Notes: generated by a model not told the origin, from the letters alone. 64,000 bases of DNA from Lumbricus rubellus (GCA_945859605.1 OX243811.1:62168976-62232975); one strand, 5' to 3'. Shown: positions 48,311-60,431, counted from the stretch's first letter. Numbers and translations are program-made.

Positions 48311-48515
48311 GTCTTGTTATAACGCCCCTCAAGCTTTTTACTCAGAGACGCATCCGACTACAGCGCGGACACTGCATCGGAGTTTCACGCCGAAGCGCTG
48401 AGCAATTGCGACTGAAGGACTTGCACAAGGTCCCTGCGCGGCGAGGTGTATTCGAATCTGCAAGCCTCCGGCTGCAAGGCAGCGAACATAGGCCTACCCA
48501 ATACTCCACCGCTAA
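48311..48515 (-). mobile_element. tRNA-derived SINE (family S1), copy 5
   Basis: The reverse complement shows GCGGTGGAGTATTGGGTA, AGATTCGAATAC in place of the B box, CTCAGCGCTTCGGCGTGAAA and GGGGCGTTATAACAAG. More diverged than copies 2-4. Confidence 0.8.
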
Positions 48516-48787
48516 ATCTAAATGGTCCTTACTTACGATGATAACGATGATATGAAGAGTGAGTATTCAAAGATGTTACCTGTGAGATGTTGACTTCACT
48601 GCTTTATTGATCTAAGTGAACATGCTATTATATAGGCTAAGCTTTCTTGAGTTATACCATGCAGCATGAATGTATGGCAACCAATCGTAGCCTAGCTTAG
48701 AGTGCTACCTGTGATTGGTGAAAGAGTTTGACTATTCCGAGATGTAGCCAATAATATATAAACTGTAGTGAGTTAGATAAGATAACA

Positions 48788-49167
48788 AAACAATTAAATG
48801 TCTTCCACCGGAGGTGCCTACGATTCATCCTGGGCATCTCATGGAGAGATCACATCAGAAATGAGGAGGTGTTGAAATTGGCGGGATCAAGAGACCTGGA
48901 GTATGTCATCATGGAGAGAAGAGGGAAGTTGGCTGGGCACATTCTTAGACTACCAAAAGAGAGGATTGCGAAGACGACGATAACATGGGTTCCGGAGGGG
49001 GGAAAGCGAAGAAGAGGCAGACCAAGAAACACCTGGAGACGTATACATTTAAGGAAGATCTGCAGAAGATGGGACTGGATTGGGACGAGGCGGAGAAGGT
49101 AGCTGGTGACCGTATGGAGTGGCGAAGACTTGTTGACCAATGCTCCGATCGGAACAGGAGGAACTAA
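48788..49167 (+). pseudogene. 3' end of a non-LTR retrotransposon ORF2 (LINE fragment 2), frameshifted
   Basis: It reads FHRRCLRFILGISWRDHIRN, EEVLKLAG, MERRGKLAGHILRLPKERIA and RRRGRPRNTWR in one frame, then continues TFKEDLQKMGLDWDEAEKVA and RMEWRRLVDQCSDRNRRN in another. One indel near 49030 separates the halves. The layout is the same as LINE fragment 1. A (TAAG)n-like tail follows the stop (49170-49190). Confidence 0.85.
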
Positions 49168-49335
49168 GTCTAAGTAAGTAAGTGAGTTAGCCTTTAAATT
49201 ATTGACATGTAGGCCTAGCCTAGATGTATACGTCTCTTGTTGTGTGTATATCTACTTAGTTGAACAGATGAGAGATAATCCATGACATGTATAGTGTATA
49301 TACACGGTGATTCATAAAAATGTTGCCCTATCTAT

Positions 49336-49340
49336 ATCTA

Positions 49341-49377
<37 letters not shown>
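49336..49377. repeat. (AAGT)n microsatellite
   Basis: Ten units. 49378-50100 that follows is a probable repeat body of unknown family with no gene. Confidence 0.95.
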
Positions 49378-49378
<1 letters not shown>

Positions 49379-50117
49379 TATTCTTTAATGTACCAGCTGC
49401 AAAAATGCACTCTAGTTTACAAGCACAAAAACATGACACAAAAAACAAATACAAGAACAAATCTGGCAGCCATCAACGGCGCCCACTCATATAGCTCAAG
49501 CCTATTGATGGAAACGTCACAACGACAGAGTCATCCTTAGGCAAAACTCCGCTCGAGAAGCACAAGTCACCATCGTCGAATTCCTACGCGTTGGCTACAC
49601 GGAAAGTTCAGCCGACAGTTTCTCGTACCGATTCTTGAAGATGGTAGTTTAACAGTATTTTCAGTGTCTACAGAGCCGAGAAGCATAAGTGCGAAGAGCA
49701 ACGGGTCGGTAGCACAGCGCTGGAAACAAACGAGGCACTACAACGGCACGGTCTTCGGTTGCTGGTAAAAAGATCCTTTATTTTCCCATTCGTGTGTGCA
49801 ATCGTTCGGCTACGAAATTGACGAACTAATAATGACGAACCTGGAACCCCCTTGATGTTGAGCGGAATGGAATAGTCCAAAAAGGAGAGACGCTCGATGG
49901 TTGAACGACAAAATTTGTATTCAAGATACCATACAAACTCTTGCGACACAGATGAAGAAAAGTCGGAAACTCGACACTCGACATCAGTAGCCTAAACAAC
50001 AGAAAATCCGAAAAGAAACGAGCGATGTTCGCCACGGACGTAAAAATATGTAGAAATAACAAGAGAGGCACGGTCAAACTGCCAACATGGCGGTGACCAT
50101 AGAGCTATAGAGAGGAT

Positions 50118-50237
<120 letters not shown>

Positions 50238-50259
50238 ATACATACATGTATATACCTGA

Positions 50260-51487
50260 ATATTTGTCCAGAATGCACGCCCACAGTTTCGCAGCTATTG
50301 ATCTGAAACTTTGCAGCTAGACAGGGGTCCATCAGACTTAGATAGTGCAAGGGTTCGCGAATTTCTAACACCATGGAGGCCAGGATGGTGGGCCTTTTTG
50401 GGGGAGGAAAAATTTTTTTTGCACCTATTGATTCCAAATTTTGCATTTAGACAGAGGACCGTCAGGTCCTCCCAAAAATCGAGTTGGCGAATCTGTACCA
50501 CCAGAGGAAAAATGGGAAGGGGCGACAAACTCCATTTTCCCTATTTTTACACCATCGCCATAGTTTCAGAGCTATTCACCTGAAACGTTGCAGCTAGATA
50601 GTATGCCACCGGGACCACCTTGCCCTCCAACAACACAGACCTCGCCCTGCAGGGGCCGGGTGGGGCAGGTCGTTGTTTAGGGGGCAAAAAAATTTGTTGG
50701 GGGGGGGCGAAATTATTTCACCTATTGATATCAAATTTTGCATTTAGAAAGAGGACCGTCAGGTCCACCCAGTGGAGAATTTGGCGAATCTTTACCACCA
50801 GAGGGAGAATGGGGGAGGGGCGAAAACTCCATTTTCCATATTTTTACACCATCACCATAGTTTCAGAGCTATTCACTTGAAACGTTGCAGCTAGATAGGG
50901 TGCCACCGGGACCACCACGCCACCAACCAACGCACACTTCGCACCACAGGGGCCGGGAGGGGCAGGGCGTTGTTTATGGGGTGAAAAAATTTTGGGGCCT
51001 ATTTTTTTGCAGTTTTCCAGCTATTGATCTGAAACTTTGCATCTAGACAGAGGACCATCAGGTCCAGCCATTGGAAGGTTTGGTGAATCTATCCCACCAT
51101 GGGTCCACGGTGGGTTGCGGAAACCAAAACTTTGCTATTTCTATTCCATCGCCATAGTTTCACAGCTATTCACTGGAAAAGTTGCAGCTCGATAGGGTGC
51201 CACCGGGACCACCTCGCCCCAAACCAACACAGACCTCGCCCGGCATGGGCCTGGTGGGAGCAGGGTGCTGTACGGGGTGGACACAATTTTGGGGGCGAAT
51301 TATTTTTGCAGTTTTGCAGCTATTGATATAAAATTTTGCATGTAGACAGAGGACCGTCAAGTTCAGCCAGTGGAGGGAGCCATGGTGGTGGCCCGAAAGC
51401 CCAAACTTTTGCTACCTCCATTCCGTCGCCATAGCTTCACGGCTACTTACATAAAATTCCCGGGCATCGCCGGGTACCCCAGCTAGT
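50260..51487 (+). mobile_element. Helitron-like element, 3' terminus at 51486
   Basis: The 3' end shows CCCGGGCATCGCCGGG, able to form a 5-bp hairpin with CCCGG and CCGGG, then TACCCCAG and CTAG followed by T. This is the standard Helitron layout (hairpin, short spacer, CTRR, insertion before T). Upstream are three to four diverged internal repeats of about 250-300 bp, each with a TTCAGAGCTATTCACYTGAA-like phrase, TTGCAGCTAGATAGG and GACAGAGGACCRTCAGGTCC. The 5' TC end was not fixed. No Rep/helicase coding seen. A piece in the opposite orientation is at 62935-63290. Confidence 0.65.
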
Positions 51488-51709
51488 AGGCTATAAGGCA
51501 ACATAACTCATGTCGATGACCATCAATTTTAATGAAATTTCAAAATAATGACCTTCGATGCTTTAGCCATGTGCTATAAATTATATATAGGATGCTTTAC
51601 ACACATAACCTAATACATTATTGTCAAAGTTCAGCATGAATGCAAACAGCTCGAAAGCAGGTGCAGCTTTAATTGTTTTCTAAAAGCAGATTGAGTTTTT
51701 ATTTCTTGA

Positions 51710-52090
51710 ATTTATGCTGGAAGACTTCCAGGCGCGTGGGCCAGCGACTTGAAAGGCACGATCACCCGCTTTAGTTATGGTTGCAGGGACGAAAACGTCG
51801 GCAGTCTTGGACGACCGCAGACGTGACCTACTATAGGATCGCCTGCCAGCGATTTGATGCCGTCCACGAAGTAGGGTGGTGCACGGTTGTTCAGGCATTT
51901 GTGCATCATGGTGCAAGTTGCAATGATCTTTTCCGGGAGAGAAGCCATGAGCTTTTCAGGCGTTCATCAGCTTCCTCTGCCACCTCTGCTTTACTGGAGG
52001 ATTGAGATTGTAGGTGCTGTCTGCGCTTCATATTCCTCAGCATCCGCTCAATCTATTCCCGTTCCTCAGCACTTCTAGTGTAGCCCCACC
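51710..52090 (+). repeat. dispersed repeat, copy related to 5570-6035
   Basis: GGCGCGTGGGCCAGCGAC, TGAAAGGCACGATCACCCGC, GATGCCGTCCACGAAG. Family unknown. Confidence 0.5.
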
Positions 52091-52644
52091 AGGCCGGAGA
52101 GGCATACATTTTTATTTTATGCATTATTGGGAGACCGGGACTAGTTGTAACAATTTAAACATTTAAGCTACTTAGGCCTGTTATCCGAACTATTCCTCAA
52201 ACAACGCTACAAAGAATAGGCCTATCAGTTAGATTTTTCCTAAAAACTTTTTAATTAGACAAAGCTTCAAATGTCTAACCATATTACTTTAGAAACTAAA
52301 TTAAATTAAAAAGTTTTAGTATTACAATTTGCCCCGGTTTGGGAGTTGGTTGTAACAAGACCTGGAGTAAATTGCAATAACAGTCATAATTGAGGTAGGT
52401 CGTAACACCATACATGTAGTGGGGCTATAAGCATAGGGCTTACTGTCATATTTTTATATTCGCAAGAAATACACAAAGCATGTTTTCAACGGAAAGTTAA
52501 TCAACAAACAAGAAGTTTAACAGATCGTCAGCAGGCCTATAATAACACCAGAACATTGCCGCACAACCCCATTACGTTTGCCTCTTTGATGTAAATTGCA
52601 ATCCATACTGGCAGCATAAAACTACCCGCAGAAACCATCTAGGC

Positions 52645-52983
52645 CTACATCGCAAGTAGATGAGGATTAAAGAAGAACACTTCATGGCAACATTTTTCGG
52701 GAACTCCTGGAGGCATGAGATTGTTGAATCCACCGCAGCAGTAGTTGCGCTGTACGTTTTTGTACAACTGGAAGCCAAGGTAATCGCGCAGGCGCCTCAT
52801 GTAGTCGTTGATTTCGGCAAAGTCTGTTGCCGTCATGCTCTTTTCTGTATTGAACTTTGGAGTATGGAGTTCGATGTAGAGCTGTCTGACGTTCGAAAGG
52901 ATGGTTGGATCAGCGTAGGTGACGTCTCGCAAGAATGGCCACTCCGCACCTTCAGCGTCGATCTTCAGAGCATCTATGATGCG
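52645..52983 (-). CDS. METTL24-like: copy A exon 6
   Basis: Acceptor TGTGTGGCAG. 112 residues and TAG at 52645-52647. RIIDALKIDAEGAEW at the start; CCHEVFFFNPHLLAM at the end. Confidence 0.87.
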   Translation of the reverse strand, partial: RIIDALKIDAEGAEWPFLRDVTYADPTILSNVRQLYIELHTPKFNTEKSMTATDFAEINDYMRRLRDYLGFQLYKNVQRNYCCGGFNNLMPPGVPEKCCHEVFFFNPHLLAM

Positions 52984-54290
52984 CTGCCACACAGAATAAA
53001 AACTTCATTCATCTTGTTGCTGTGGAGCTATACATGTGTAGGTTCAAATGCAATACAACAACATGATTTTTTGTTCATGCTATTTAAGTAAGTTTAGTAC
53101 CCGGTAACGATTGCCTTACCACTGACAATTATATATGTACTTTGCAAAGCAATTAGGGGATAAGTCTAGTTTGAAAGACTTTATACAAATACAGGTTATC
53201 GCTCGGAATCTAAGGACTTGGGAGTTTGTTGGTACGCGTTAAAAAGTATTCGTGATGATTACGCTAATACACGCTACAATAAATTCAAGTCAGCGAATGC
53301 TATTGTTCTCAACTTTGTTACAGTGAGCAATGAACATATTTGTTCTGTAGGCAAAAAACGGCAGGGTCACATGACCTACTAAGTAAGGGCCACCTAAGTA
53401 ATAAATTATGCAATGACAATAATGATAGCTCAAATTTAGAGAGAAATGAAAGTCACTCGGTTGCAAATATAACAAATATATAGGCCTAGTAATTAAAACT
53501 AAATTACCAGTAACTAGGCAAACTTAAGTCATGTAGGCCTACATAGCCTGCAGGTATTTCATCAAAAAACGAAGCCCGCACCTTCAATATATAATTTATG
53601 GCCCAACCGAGATTGCTAAATTTCTGCAACTTGTGTGAAAATGAAGTAAAAGACAAGACATGCAAGCGGATGTAGCCTACAACGCAGCAAGTCAGTCACT
53701 GATCGAGTGAACAAAGGAACGAAAATGAGTCAGTTAGTCACCGAATTATTTAAAAGGAAGAACGTTGTACCTTTTCATGTCCCAATCTCTTCCTAATGGT
53801 CGACAGTCTTTCCAGCTTCCATCCATTCTTGTTCGTGTAGTCACTTCCCCACAGACCAAGATTGTGGAAGTTGACATTTGGTGCGTGCATGTGATCCTGT
53901 TTTCCAATGCTATAGAAACAGAACCATTCTATCACTGACGCAAGGACCTTCCGAAAATACTAACAAATTCAGGAACCTCTGACAGCAGTTACTGTAGGCC
54001 TACGAATCTTTATTAAACTGCAGAAGCGTCAGCATTATAACCGGCATCTGCTACGCCAACAGGATGTTCATTTGAGACGCAGCTTAAAGCGTCTTTCCGT
54101 GTAAGCGAGAAACTGGCTAAAATGCTTCAACATCTCGTAATAGCAATTTAATTAATTATTATCATTGTGCGTTAGTTGTCGTCGCTATTCACCGAATTTC
54201 CGTCTGTCTGTCTGTCTGTCACTGATCGAGTCTGTCTGTCTGTCTGTCTGTCTGTCACTGATCGAGTCTGTCTGTCTGTCTGTCTGTCTA

Positions 54291-54336
<46 letters not shown>

Positions 54337-54588
54337 AGCGATTCTCGTAAAAATGCCTTCCAATCGCATTTCTGTGACCTTGCACGCTAAATTTGTTGTA
54401 ACAACAACATCAGCAGTAGCAACACTTACACAAACAACACCAAAAACAATAATTATTATAAAAATAAAAATAATAAATAATTATTAGCAATTATTTTTAT
54501 TATATATTTTATCGTCAAAGTCGTCGTCATCATCATCATACAACTACGACTACAGTTACTACTACGAGAACAATCATTACTACTACTA

Positions 54589-54655
<67 letters not shown>

Positions 54656-54812
54656 GCTGCTGCCGCCGCCGCCACCACCACCACCACCGCCGCCGCCACC
54701 ACCACCACCACCGCCGCCGCCGCCGCCACCACCACCGCCGCCGCCGCCACCACCACCACCACCACCACCACTGCTGCTGCTGCTGCTGCTGCCGCCGCCG
54801 CCGCTGCTGCTG

Positions 54813-54889
<77 letters not shown>

Positions 54890-57644
54890 GACGTTTTTAC
54901 ATTTTAAAGGCTGGCGAATTTTACGCAAAGCATTCAAAGTTCAGATCTGTGTATAACTTACCTTTATGACATTGACTTGACATGATTTTTGATCTGGCCT
55001 TGCCATTAAATCAATTTATGCCATGTGTATTGCATTGCAGCATCAGACACTACTGGCGCCACAGAAGTTGCCAACCAAAACAAATTATAAACAAAGTAAC
55101 TGTTATAATGCTAAATTAGAAAAACGCATGAGTGTAGGCCTACCTGGGGTCAAAGCTGTGAACCTCACATCCGTATTTCGCCCAGGCTTCGTCAAATGAC
55201 CAATTATTAGAAATGCTGCACACAATATATTAATGTATTTAGTACATTGTAGGAATACCAATAAGCTTAAATATATGCACGAACGTGCAAAACACGCACA
55301 ATCGTCTTACATACTTACTTATACACATATTTTTGCACATACATGCAGGCATGCATATTACAGACATGCATAATGCTACGCAGTTTTTACGCATACATTA
55401 TCGAAAATAATATTATATGTATGGGTCTACTGAGAGAAGGAGTCGTAGAACAAAATATTAGAATTGTTTCAGCAGAAGATTCCACTAATTCCAATATTGT
55501 GCAGGGGTCTGGGTTGAGACCTTCTAAGTCCAACGAACGAAGCCAAGGTTTTCAACGCAAACGGAAACTACATCGTAACATTGCTACAGACATCTTCGTT
55601 GCTCAGTTGGACAGATTTATGGCTGGAAATATCAAAAGTCTGATAATAGGTTGCTTGATTATACCCGAAGGAGTAGACGAGACAGGAGTTGCTGCTGGGA
55701 CGTATGATCTTTGTCATGCAGGCCTCGTATCCACCGTCCCCCGCGCCACCAAATTTATGCGATGCGGAACACTGGAAGTCGATGGTTGTCATCAGTCTGA
55801 CAAAGCAATTGACAACAATAGTCACTGAAATACTATGATAACTGATTTAAACAATCAATAAGTATAGTCTGCAATCTGAGAAACAACCGATCCGAAGGTT
55901 ATTTATTTTAAGCTTATAAATATACTATTGATTTATTATACGCTTATAATTATACTATTGATTTATTAAAAGCTTATTATTATTCTATTGATTTATTATA
56001 AGCTTATAATTATACTATTGATTTATTATAAGCTTATAATTATACTATTGATTTATTAAAAGCTTATAATTATTCTATTGATTTATTATAAGCTTATAAT
56101 TATACTATTGATTTATTATAAGCTTATAATTATAGTATTGATTTATTATAAGCTTATAATTATACTATTGATTTATTATACGTTTATAATTATACTATTG
56201 ATTTATTATAAGCTTATAATTATTCTATTGATTTATTATAAGCTTATAATTATACTATTGATTTATTATAAGCTTATAATTATTCTATTGATTTATTATA
56301 AGCTTATAATTATACTATTGATTTATTATAAGCTTATAATTATACTATTGATTTATTATAAGCTTATAATTATTCTATTGATTTTTTATAAGCTTATAAT
56401 TATTCTATTGATTTATTATAAGCTTATAAATATATTATTGATTTATTATAAGCTTATAATTATTCTATTGATTTTATTGTAAGCTTATAATTATACTATT
56501 GATTATAAGCTTATAATTATTCTATTGATTTATTATAAGCTTATAATTATTCTATTGATTTATTATAAGCTTATAATAACACTATTGATTTATTATAAGC
56601 TTATAATTATACTATTGATTTATTATAAGCTTATAATAACACTATTGATTTATTATAAGCTTATGATTTATTATAAGCTTATAATTATACTATTGTATAG
56701 AGTGAAACAACAGATCATAATTATCACGAACACCAACTGATTGGAGACATTGAAAAGAATCATCTCGGTATTTAATTTTTTAAAAATGTCCTTCAAACGC
56801 CTAGCCTACTCTTGCCTTTCTCTCCATCGTACTAGGGCCTACTATATGCCTTATAAATCGTATTAATTTAATTAACAAACGACATCACCTGAACTTTAAA
56901 AATCCACCAAAATCTTACCTTAATACTATACTACCGGGTACCTTGCCTTAAGTTGATTATTTTTCTATATGCCTAAGCAGCATTCTATGTTACCACAAAT
57001 GCATTTGTAAATAAGCTACCTATGAAATTCAGATCTCAATGCGTCGAAGTCGGATTTTCTCGCGTCTTCTCCAAAGTACTTTTCCCCGCACAGAATGGCG
57101 TCTACGGGACACTGAAACAATATAATCAGATAGTCGAAAACTACACCCTTCTAAGGCTTTTAATCTGAACTTACACGAAGGGCACCAGCTTATTCAGGAG
57201 CGTTGGAATTTGGAATTTAGCCTACTAAAAAAAATCAAGCAAAGACAAAGTCTAGAAAATCTCTCTTCCTCCTGTGTATCTGGATCAAAGAATAATTCCA
57301 GGTCTGTATACAGTGCATATATTATTTATTATGCAGCTTAGAACTGCTATTTTCGCAAACCGTTATATTGCAAGCATTGCATGCATAGACCTGAGCTAAC
57401 AATAAGGCGGCCCAGAGGATGATGAGTTTTAGTAGGCTGATTGTTACAGAGGTCAGTTGCATGTGTTAGACATTCAGATGCTTACATCTAGTTTCCGCGT
57501 CTCAAGCGACTTTTCCTTCATAATTGCCTCTGCTTCATCGGCCGAGTCGATGTAAATGGGGAAATGGATCCAGGCAAGGGCAGCTAATCCACCGACACAG
57601 ATCAAAGCCGTCACTTTATTGAATCTCGATCTTCCGGTAGTCAT
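52645..57644 (-). CDS. METTL24-like: METTL24-like putative methyltransferase, copy A (six exons)
   Basis: Exons 57644-57486, 57111-57020, 55796-55665, 55215-55144, 53909-53771 and 52983-52645 join in frame to 310 residues. Every splice site and phase equals copy B. The domain order is the same: anchor at about residues 8-26, CPVDAILCGEKYFGED, FGGAGDGGYEACM, NNWSFDEAWAKYGCEVHSFDP and DALKIDAEGAEW. Exon 1 is three codons shorter than in B and C (PIYIDSA against PVYMYIDSA), and the C-terminus is two residues shorter. Differences from B concentrate in the C-terminal exon, while exon-exon junctions and motif residues are unchanged, as expected for a gene under constraint. Introns are compact (0.4-1.2 kb), so this copy is half the length of B. 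Role: probable SAM-dependent methyltransferase facing a secretory compartment; substrate unknown. Confidence 0.87.
53771..53909 (-). CDS. METTL24-like: copy A exon 5
   Basis: TTTCTATAG acceptor and GAAAAG|GTACAA donor. Differs from copy B by K to N and R to K within TNKNGWKLERL. Confidence 0.86.
54199..54336. repeat. (GTCT)n microsatellite with CACTGATCGA interruptions
   Basis: Three blocks of GTCT separated twice by CACTGATCGA, so a larger unit was itself duplicated. Confidence 0.96.
54577..54890. repeat. compound triplet array CTA/CTG/CCG/CCA
   Basis: (CTA)n grades into CTGCTGCCGCCG, alternating (CCA)n and (CCG)n blocks, back through (CTG)n to (CTA)n, roughly symmetric. Triplet phase keeps frames open and creates spurious homopolymer ORFs. 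Confidence 0.97.
55144..55215 (-). CDS. METTL24-like: copy A exon 4
   Basis: Acceptor TGTGTGCAG and donor CCCAG|GTAGGC. Differs from copy B only by S for R in NNWSFDEA. Confidence 0.88.
55665..55796 (-). CDS. METTL24-like: copy A exon 3
   Basis: Acceptor GCTTTGTCAG and donor TTCGG|GTATAA. MTKIIRPSSNSCL replaces MTKAIRPNNNSCL of copy B; FGGAGDGGYEACM is unchanged. Confidence 0.85.
55905..56697. repeat. 30-bp AT-rich tandem array in copy A intron 2
   Basis: TTATTATAAGCTTATAATTA plus TACTATTGAT, about 26 copies, with T/A variants (TATTCTATT) and near the right end shorter partial units. Each unit carries the palindrome TTATAAGCTTATAA. Because 30 is a multiple of 3, one frame (IYYKLIIILL) stays open for 134 codons; it is not a gene. 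Copy B intron 2 lacks the array. Confidence 0.97.
57020..57111 (-). CDS. METTL24-like: copy A exon 2
   Basis: Acceptor ATTGTTTCAG and donor CATAG|GTAGCT. Encodes CPVDAILCGEKYFGEDARKS and DFDALRSEFH(R). Confidence 0.85.
57486..57644 (-). CDS. METTL24-like: copy A exon 1 (start and membrane anchor)
   Basis: ATG at 57644. 53 codons: MTTGRSRFNKVTALICVGGL, AALAWIHFPIYIDSADEAEA, then IMKEKSLETRKLD and the donor GTAAGC. One cysteine of the anchor is Gly here (CVGGL against CVCGL). Confidence 0.85.
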
Positions 57645-57721
57645 CTCAGAGACATCGAAATATCATTGAACAAATCGTTAATTATGTATTTTTCAGGAAA
57701 CCAACGGCAACCTCTGGCTCA
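57645..57721 (-). promoter_or_regulatory. 5' UTR of copy A exon 1 with conserved acceptor
   Basis: TTGATTTTTCAG|TGAGCCAGAG on the coding strand is the counterpart of the acceptors in copies B and C, although the UTR between it and the ATG has diverged. Confidence 0.45.
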
Positions 57722-57856
57722 CTGAAAAATCAACAAAATTTAATGTTACATTTTGATATAATATTGTCATATCAATATCATATAATTATTATCGAACATC
57801 ATAATAATATTATAATATGTTATATTACCGTTGCCGATTTTCATGAGAAGGCCTAG

Positions 57857-59314
57857 GTCTAGGCCAGGCCCGGATTAACCACGGTGCTGATTGTGCTGCA
57901 GCACAGGGCCCCGAGTTTCGGTGGGCCCCCAAATTGTAAAAGTAAGAAATAAATAAAGTGAGGATTCAGGAAAGAAGCAGTGCAAATTGCAATGCATTAT
58001 GCATAGCAAATTAGCAATCATAGCTATGACTAAATATATAACCAAACAATGTCATAGTACGGTATATGATGACGTCACTTTGATGTATCCCTCTCAAACT
58101 GTACGAGTCACTGATAACTTTTGTGGAGGAAATGCGAGGTACTTTCGATGACATAAGTAGGGTAGTCCCAAAATCACGAATTCACGGAAATCACGGAAAC
58201 CGTGAATTTTGCCGTTTGCCGTGATTTCCGTGAATTTCGCCGTTTGCCGTGATTTTCCGTGATTTTTCACATTTTCAGCACTTTTTAAAATAAAAACACG
58301 TCAAAAATGGCGCCCACGACCAAAAACAGCGCGGAACCATTAAATTCATCTAAGATTTTCTGTGCGGAACCATTAAATTAATGTATGAATTTCTGTTTTG
58401 GGGAGTGAATAACGTCGCTGACAAGTGAATATTCATTCAAAAATACTCGTTTATGCTAAATTTCAAAATAAAAATCGACTTAATACAGAAATTGTGACTG
58501 AAAAAAATTTCGCGGCACCGTGAATCACGGTGCCGTGAATTTTTGCATTTTTGCAATAGTAGGCCGTGATTTTTTCACTTTTTGACCGTGATTCTGGGAC
58601 TACCCTAGACATAAGCTTAGAGAAGAAGACTCAGGATTACGTGGATAATCACCAATATAAGGAAGCCGAACCATGGGCGGTGCACCTAGTTTATCAGGGG
58701 CTAAGGGGAGGATCTGAGCCTCCAAGAAGGTTCAGAGTCATATTTTTTGCCATGAAAATGGTATCTTTTCCCGGGCTTAGCCCCCCCCCCCCCAGAAGGC
58801 CCTGACCCAGACTTGAAGGAAATATATGCGGGAATTTTTTCACGAACTGAAACTTCAATCTCATGACTAAAAAAGGTCACTTTTTGGCCAGAAAATAGGA
58901 TGGTTTTATGAGATTTCGACCTCACGACTAAAAAAGGTCATCAACTTTTTGGCAGAGAAAATAGCATGGTTTTATGAGATTTCGACCTGATGGCTAAAAA
59001 AGATTATAAACTTTTTGTGCCGAGGATTAAAAAAATTTGGCGCCGCCCGCTCTGGACTAAGTTACCACCCCAACCTAAGCCCAAGTTTTTAACACCCCCT
59101 CCCCCAAGAACGGAAACCAAACTCCGCCCATGATGTCAGTGCGTGAGTCGTGAGCTCGTGACAATTGTCCTATCTACTTCTTATGTGCTGTAAAGTCTAA
59201 CAAATTGTGTTTCGGGTTATTATATGTCTGCCAGGCTTCTTAAAATTGTAAGGGGCCCCCGTCATTCGATCAGCACAGGGCCCCCAAAACTGCAGATCCG
59301 GGCCTGGTCTAGGC
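57857..59314. mobile_element. hAT-type element, 1.44 kb, in the copy A 5' flank
   Basis: The element 57865-59306 starts CAGGCCCGGATTAACC and ends GATCCGGGCCTG. It is flanked by the 8-bp repeat GTCTAGGC on both sides. Just inside, GCACAGGGCCCC occurs in both arms. It contains a second complete hAT element (58158-58607) and a GACTAAAAAAGGTC repeat patch at 58865-59000, with no transposase. The homologous site in copy B (about 38885-38900) is uninterrupted. Confidence 0.9.
58150..58615. mobile_element. nested hAT-type MITE
   Basis: The element 58158-58607 starts TAGGGTAGTCCCA and ends TGGGACTACCCTA, flanked by GACATAAG on both sides. Interior blocks GTGAATTTTGCCG, CCGTGATTTCCGTG and CACGGTGCCGTGAA repeat CACGG/CCGTG in both orientations. 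It was inserted after the surrounding element. Confidence 0.92.
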
Positions 59315-59537
59315 TATCTGGGATGCAGGTGCACTTGAAGCCTAATGTCATGAGCTGTGTCACGGCGCTACGGAAATTGTCGGCTCCGTCAAATAAACAG
59401 TCTCGTCAATCTAACTGCTTACACTGTATGCCTTTATCTAAAGTGTAACTGTTCAGGCCATTGAGCAGTACTCAATCACAAATGAGTGTGCTGTTAACGA
59501 ACTTTAACGTCACTTGCGCTAGCGCCTAGCATCGTTT
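59315..59537. promoter_or_regulatory. paralog-conserved 5' flank of copy A
   Basis: TATCTGGGATGCAGGTGC, ACAGTCTCGTCAATCTAACT, CACAAATGAGTGTG and GCGCTAGCGC align with copies B and C in order. It continues past the next insertion at 61849. Confidence 0.6.
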
Positions 59538-60144
59538 CAGCAACGAATCATGAAAGCTTAAAAAGGGGGGGGGCAAACGAGACACCGACGACACCCTTTG
59601 ACCGAATGTTTTCTGACGACCTTCATTATTGTATTTCGCCAGGGGCAGATCCAGAGGGCAATCTGGCCATGACTGCCCTACATCAGAAATGCCCATAGGA
59701 CGTCCTCTCCCCTCCCCTCATCAGGTTTCAAGAAGTTTTCGATCAATGGAGCGGGCAAAGGTAAAAGTAGGATATGACTAAAAACAGATGATTGGCTTGG
59801 GAAAATGCACAAGGCAGTTGTTCGATGAAATGACCAAAAAAGCCATCAGCTATTTTGGCAGGGAAATTTTGTATATTTTCAAGACATTTGGACTAAATGA
59901 CTAAAAAAAAGGTTATAAGCTTTTTCGGCCAAAAAGCAACGAAAATTCTTCCGTCAAAGGTCTAAAATTTTGACCCTTCCCCTTCGAAAAGTTCTGAACC
60001 CGCCCCTTTATTTCGCCCAAATGTGTTTTAAAATGTCCCACTTCCAGTTAATTAAAATCTGACGACCTATTTTATTTCTTACCAACTTTGACAAAAAATA
60101 CCGATTACGGTTGTGTGAATTTGGGTAGTAGGCCTAAAAAGTCC

Positions 60145-60427
60145 TATCCTATCCCGTTCCATGAGGAACACAGCCTTACACAGGTAGGCGCTCATCTCCT
60201 TTTCCATAGCCCTGAGCCAGCAATGGACGAATCCCAAGGTCCTGGACACGAGGCCAGTGTATCGCAGGACTTGCTGTTTACTTCCCAGCTTACGCCGGTA
60301 CCAAATTATACTGCTTGGTGACAGAGGCACGTATGCGTGAACAACTTTCCCAAGGTCGTTACCCGGAGTCAAACCCGCAACCTTCCGCTCTGTGAGCGGA
60401 CGCGTTACCGGTCCGCCACCAGGTCGC
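60145..60427 (-). mobile_element. tRNA-derived SINE, family S4
   Basis: The reverse complement begins GACCTGGTGGCGGACCGGTA and has GGTTGCGGGTTTGACTCC, a degenerate B box, then GGTAACGACCTTGGGAAAGT, similar to the ACCTTGGGCAAGT block of S1. A body of about 200 bp follows. Confidence 0.55.
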
Positions 60428-60431
60428 AGTA

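Larger units (their letters stand above)
53910..55143 (-). other. intron 4 of copy A
   Basis: Lacks the SINE and mariner of copy B but holds two tandem arrays of its own (54199-54336 and 54577-54890). Confidence 0.75.

Noticed and set aside
54536..54937. Ser/Gly/Ala/Val homopolymer ORFs
   Set aside because: Compound triplet microsatellite inside intron 4 of copy A.
56078..56482. 134-codon IYYKLIIILL repeat ORF
   Set aside because: The 30-bp tandem unit keeps one frame open. It lies in an intron of copy A and has no start context or conservation.
58673..59132. A further TIR element bounded by ATGGGCGG and CCGCCCAT
   Set aside because: Only 8 bases are inverted and no target duplication could be seen; left unannotated.
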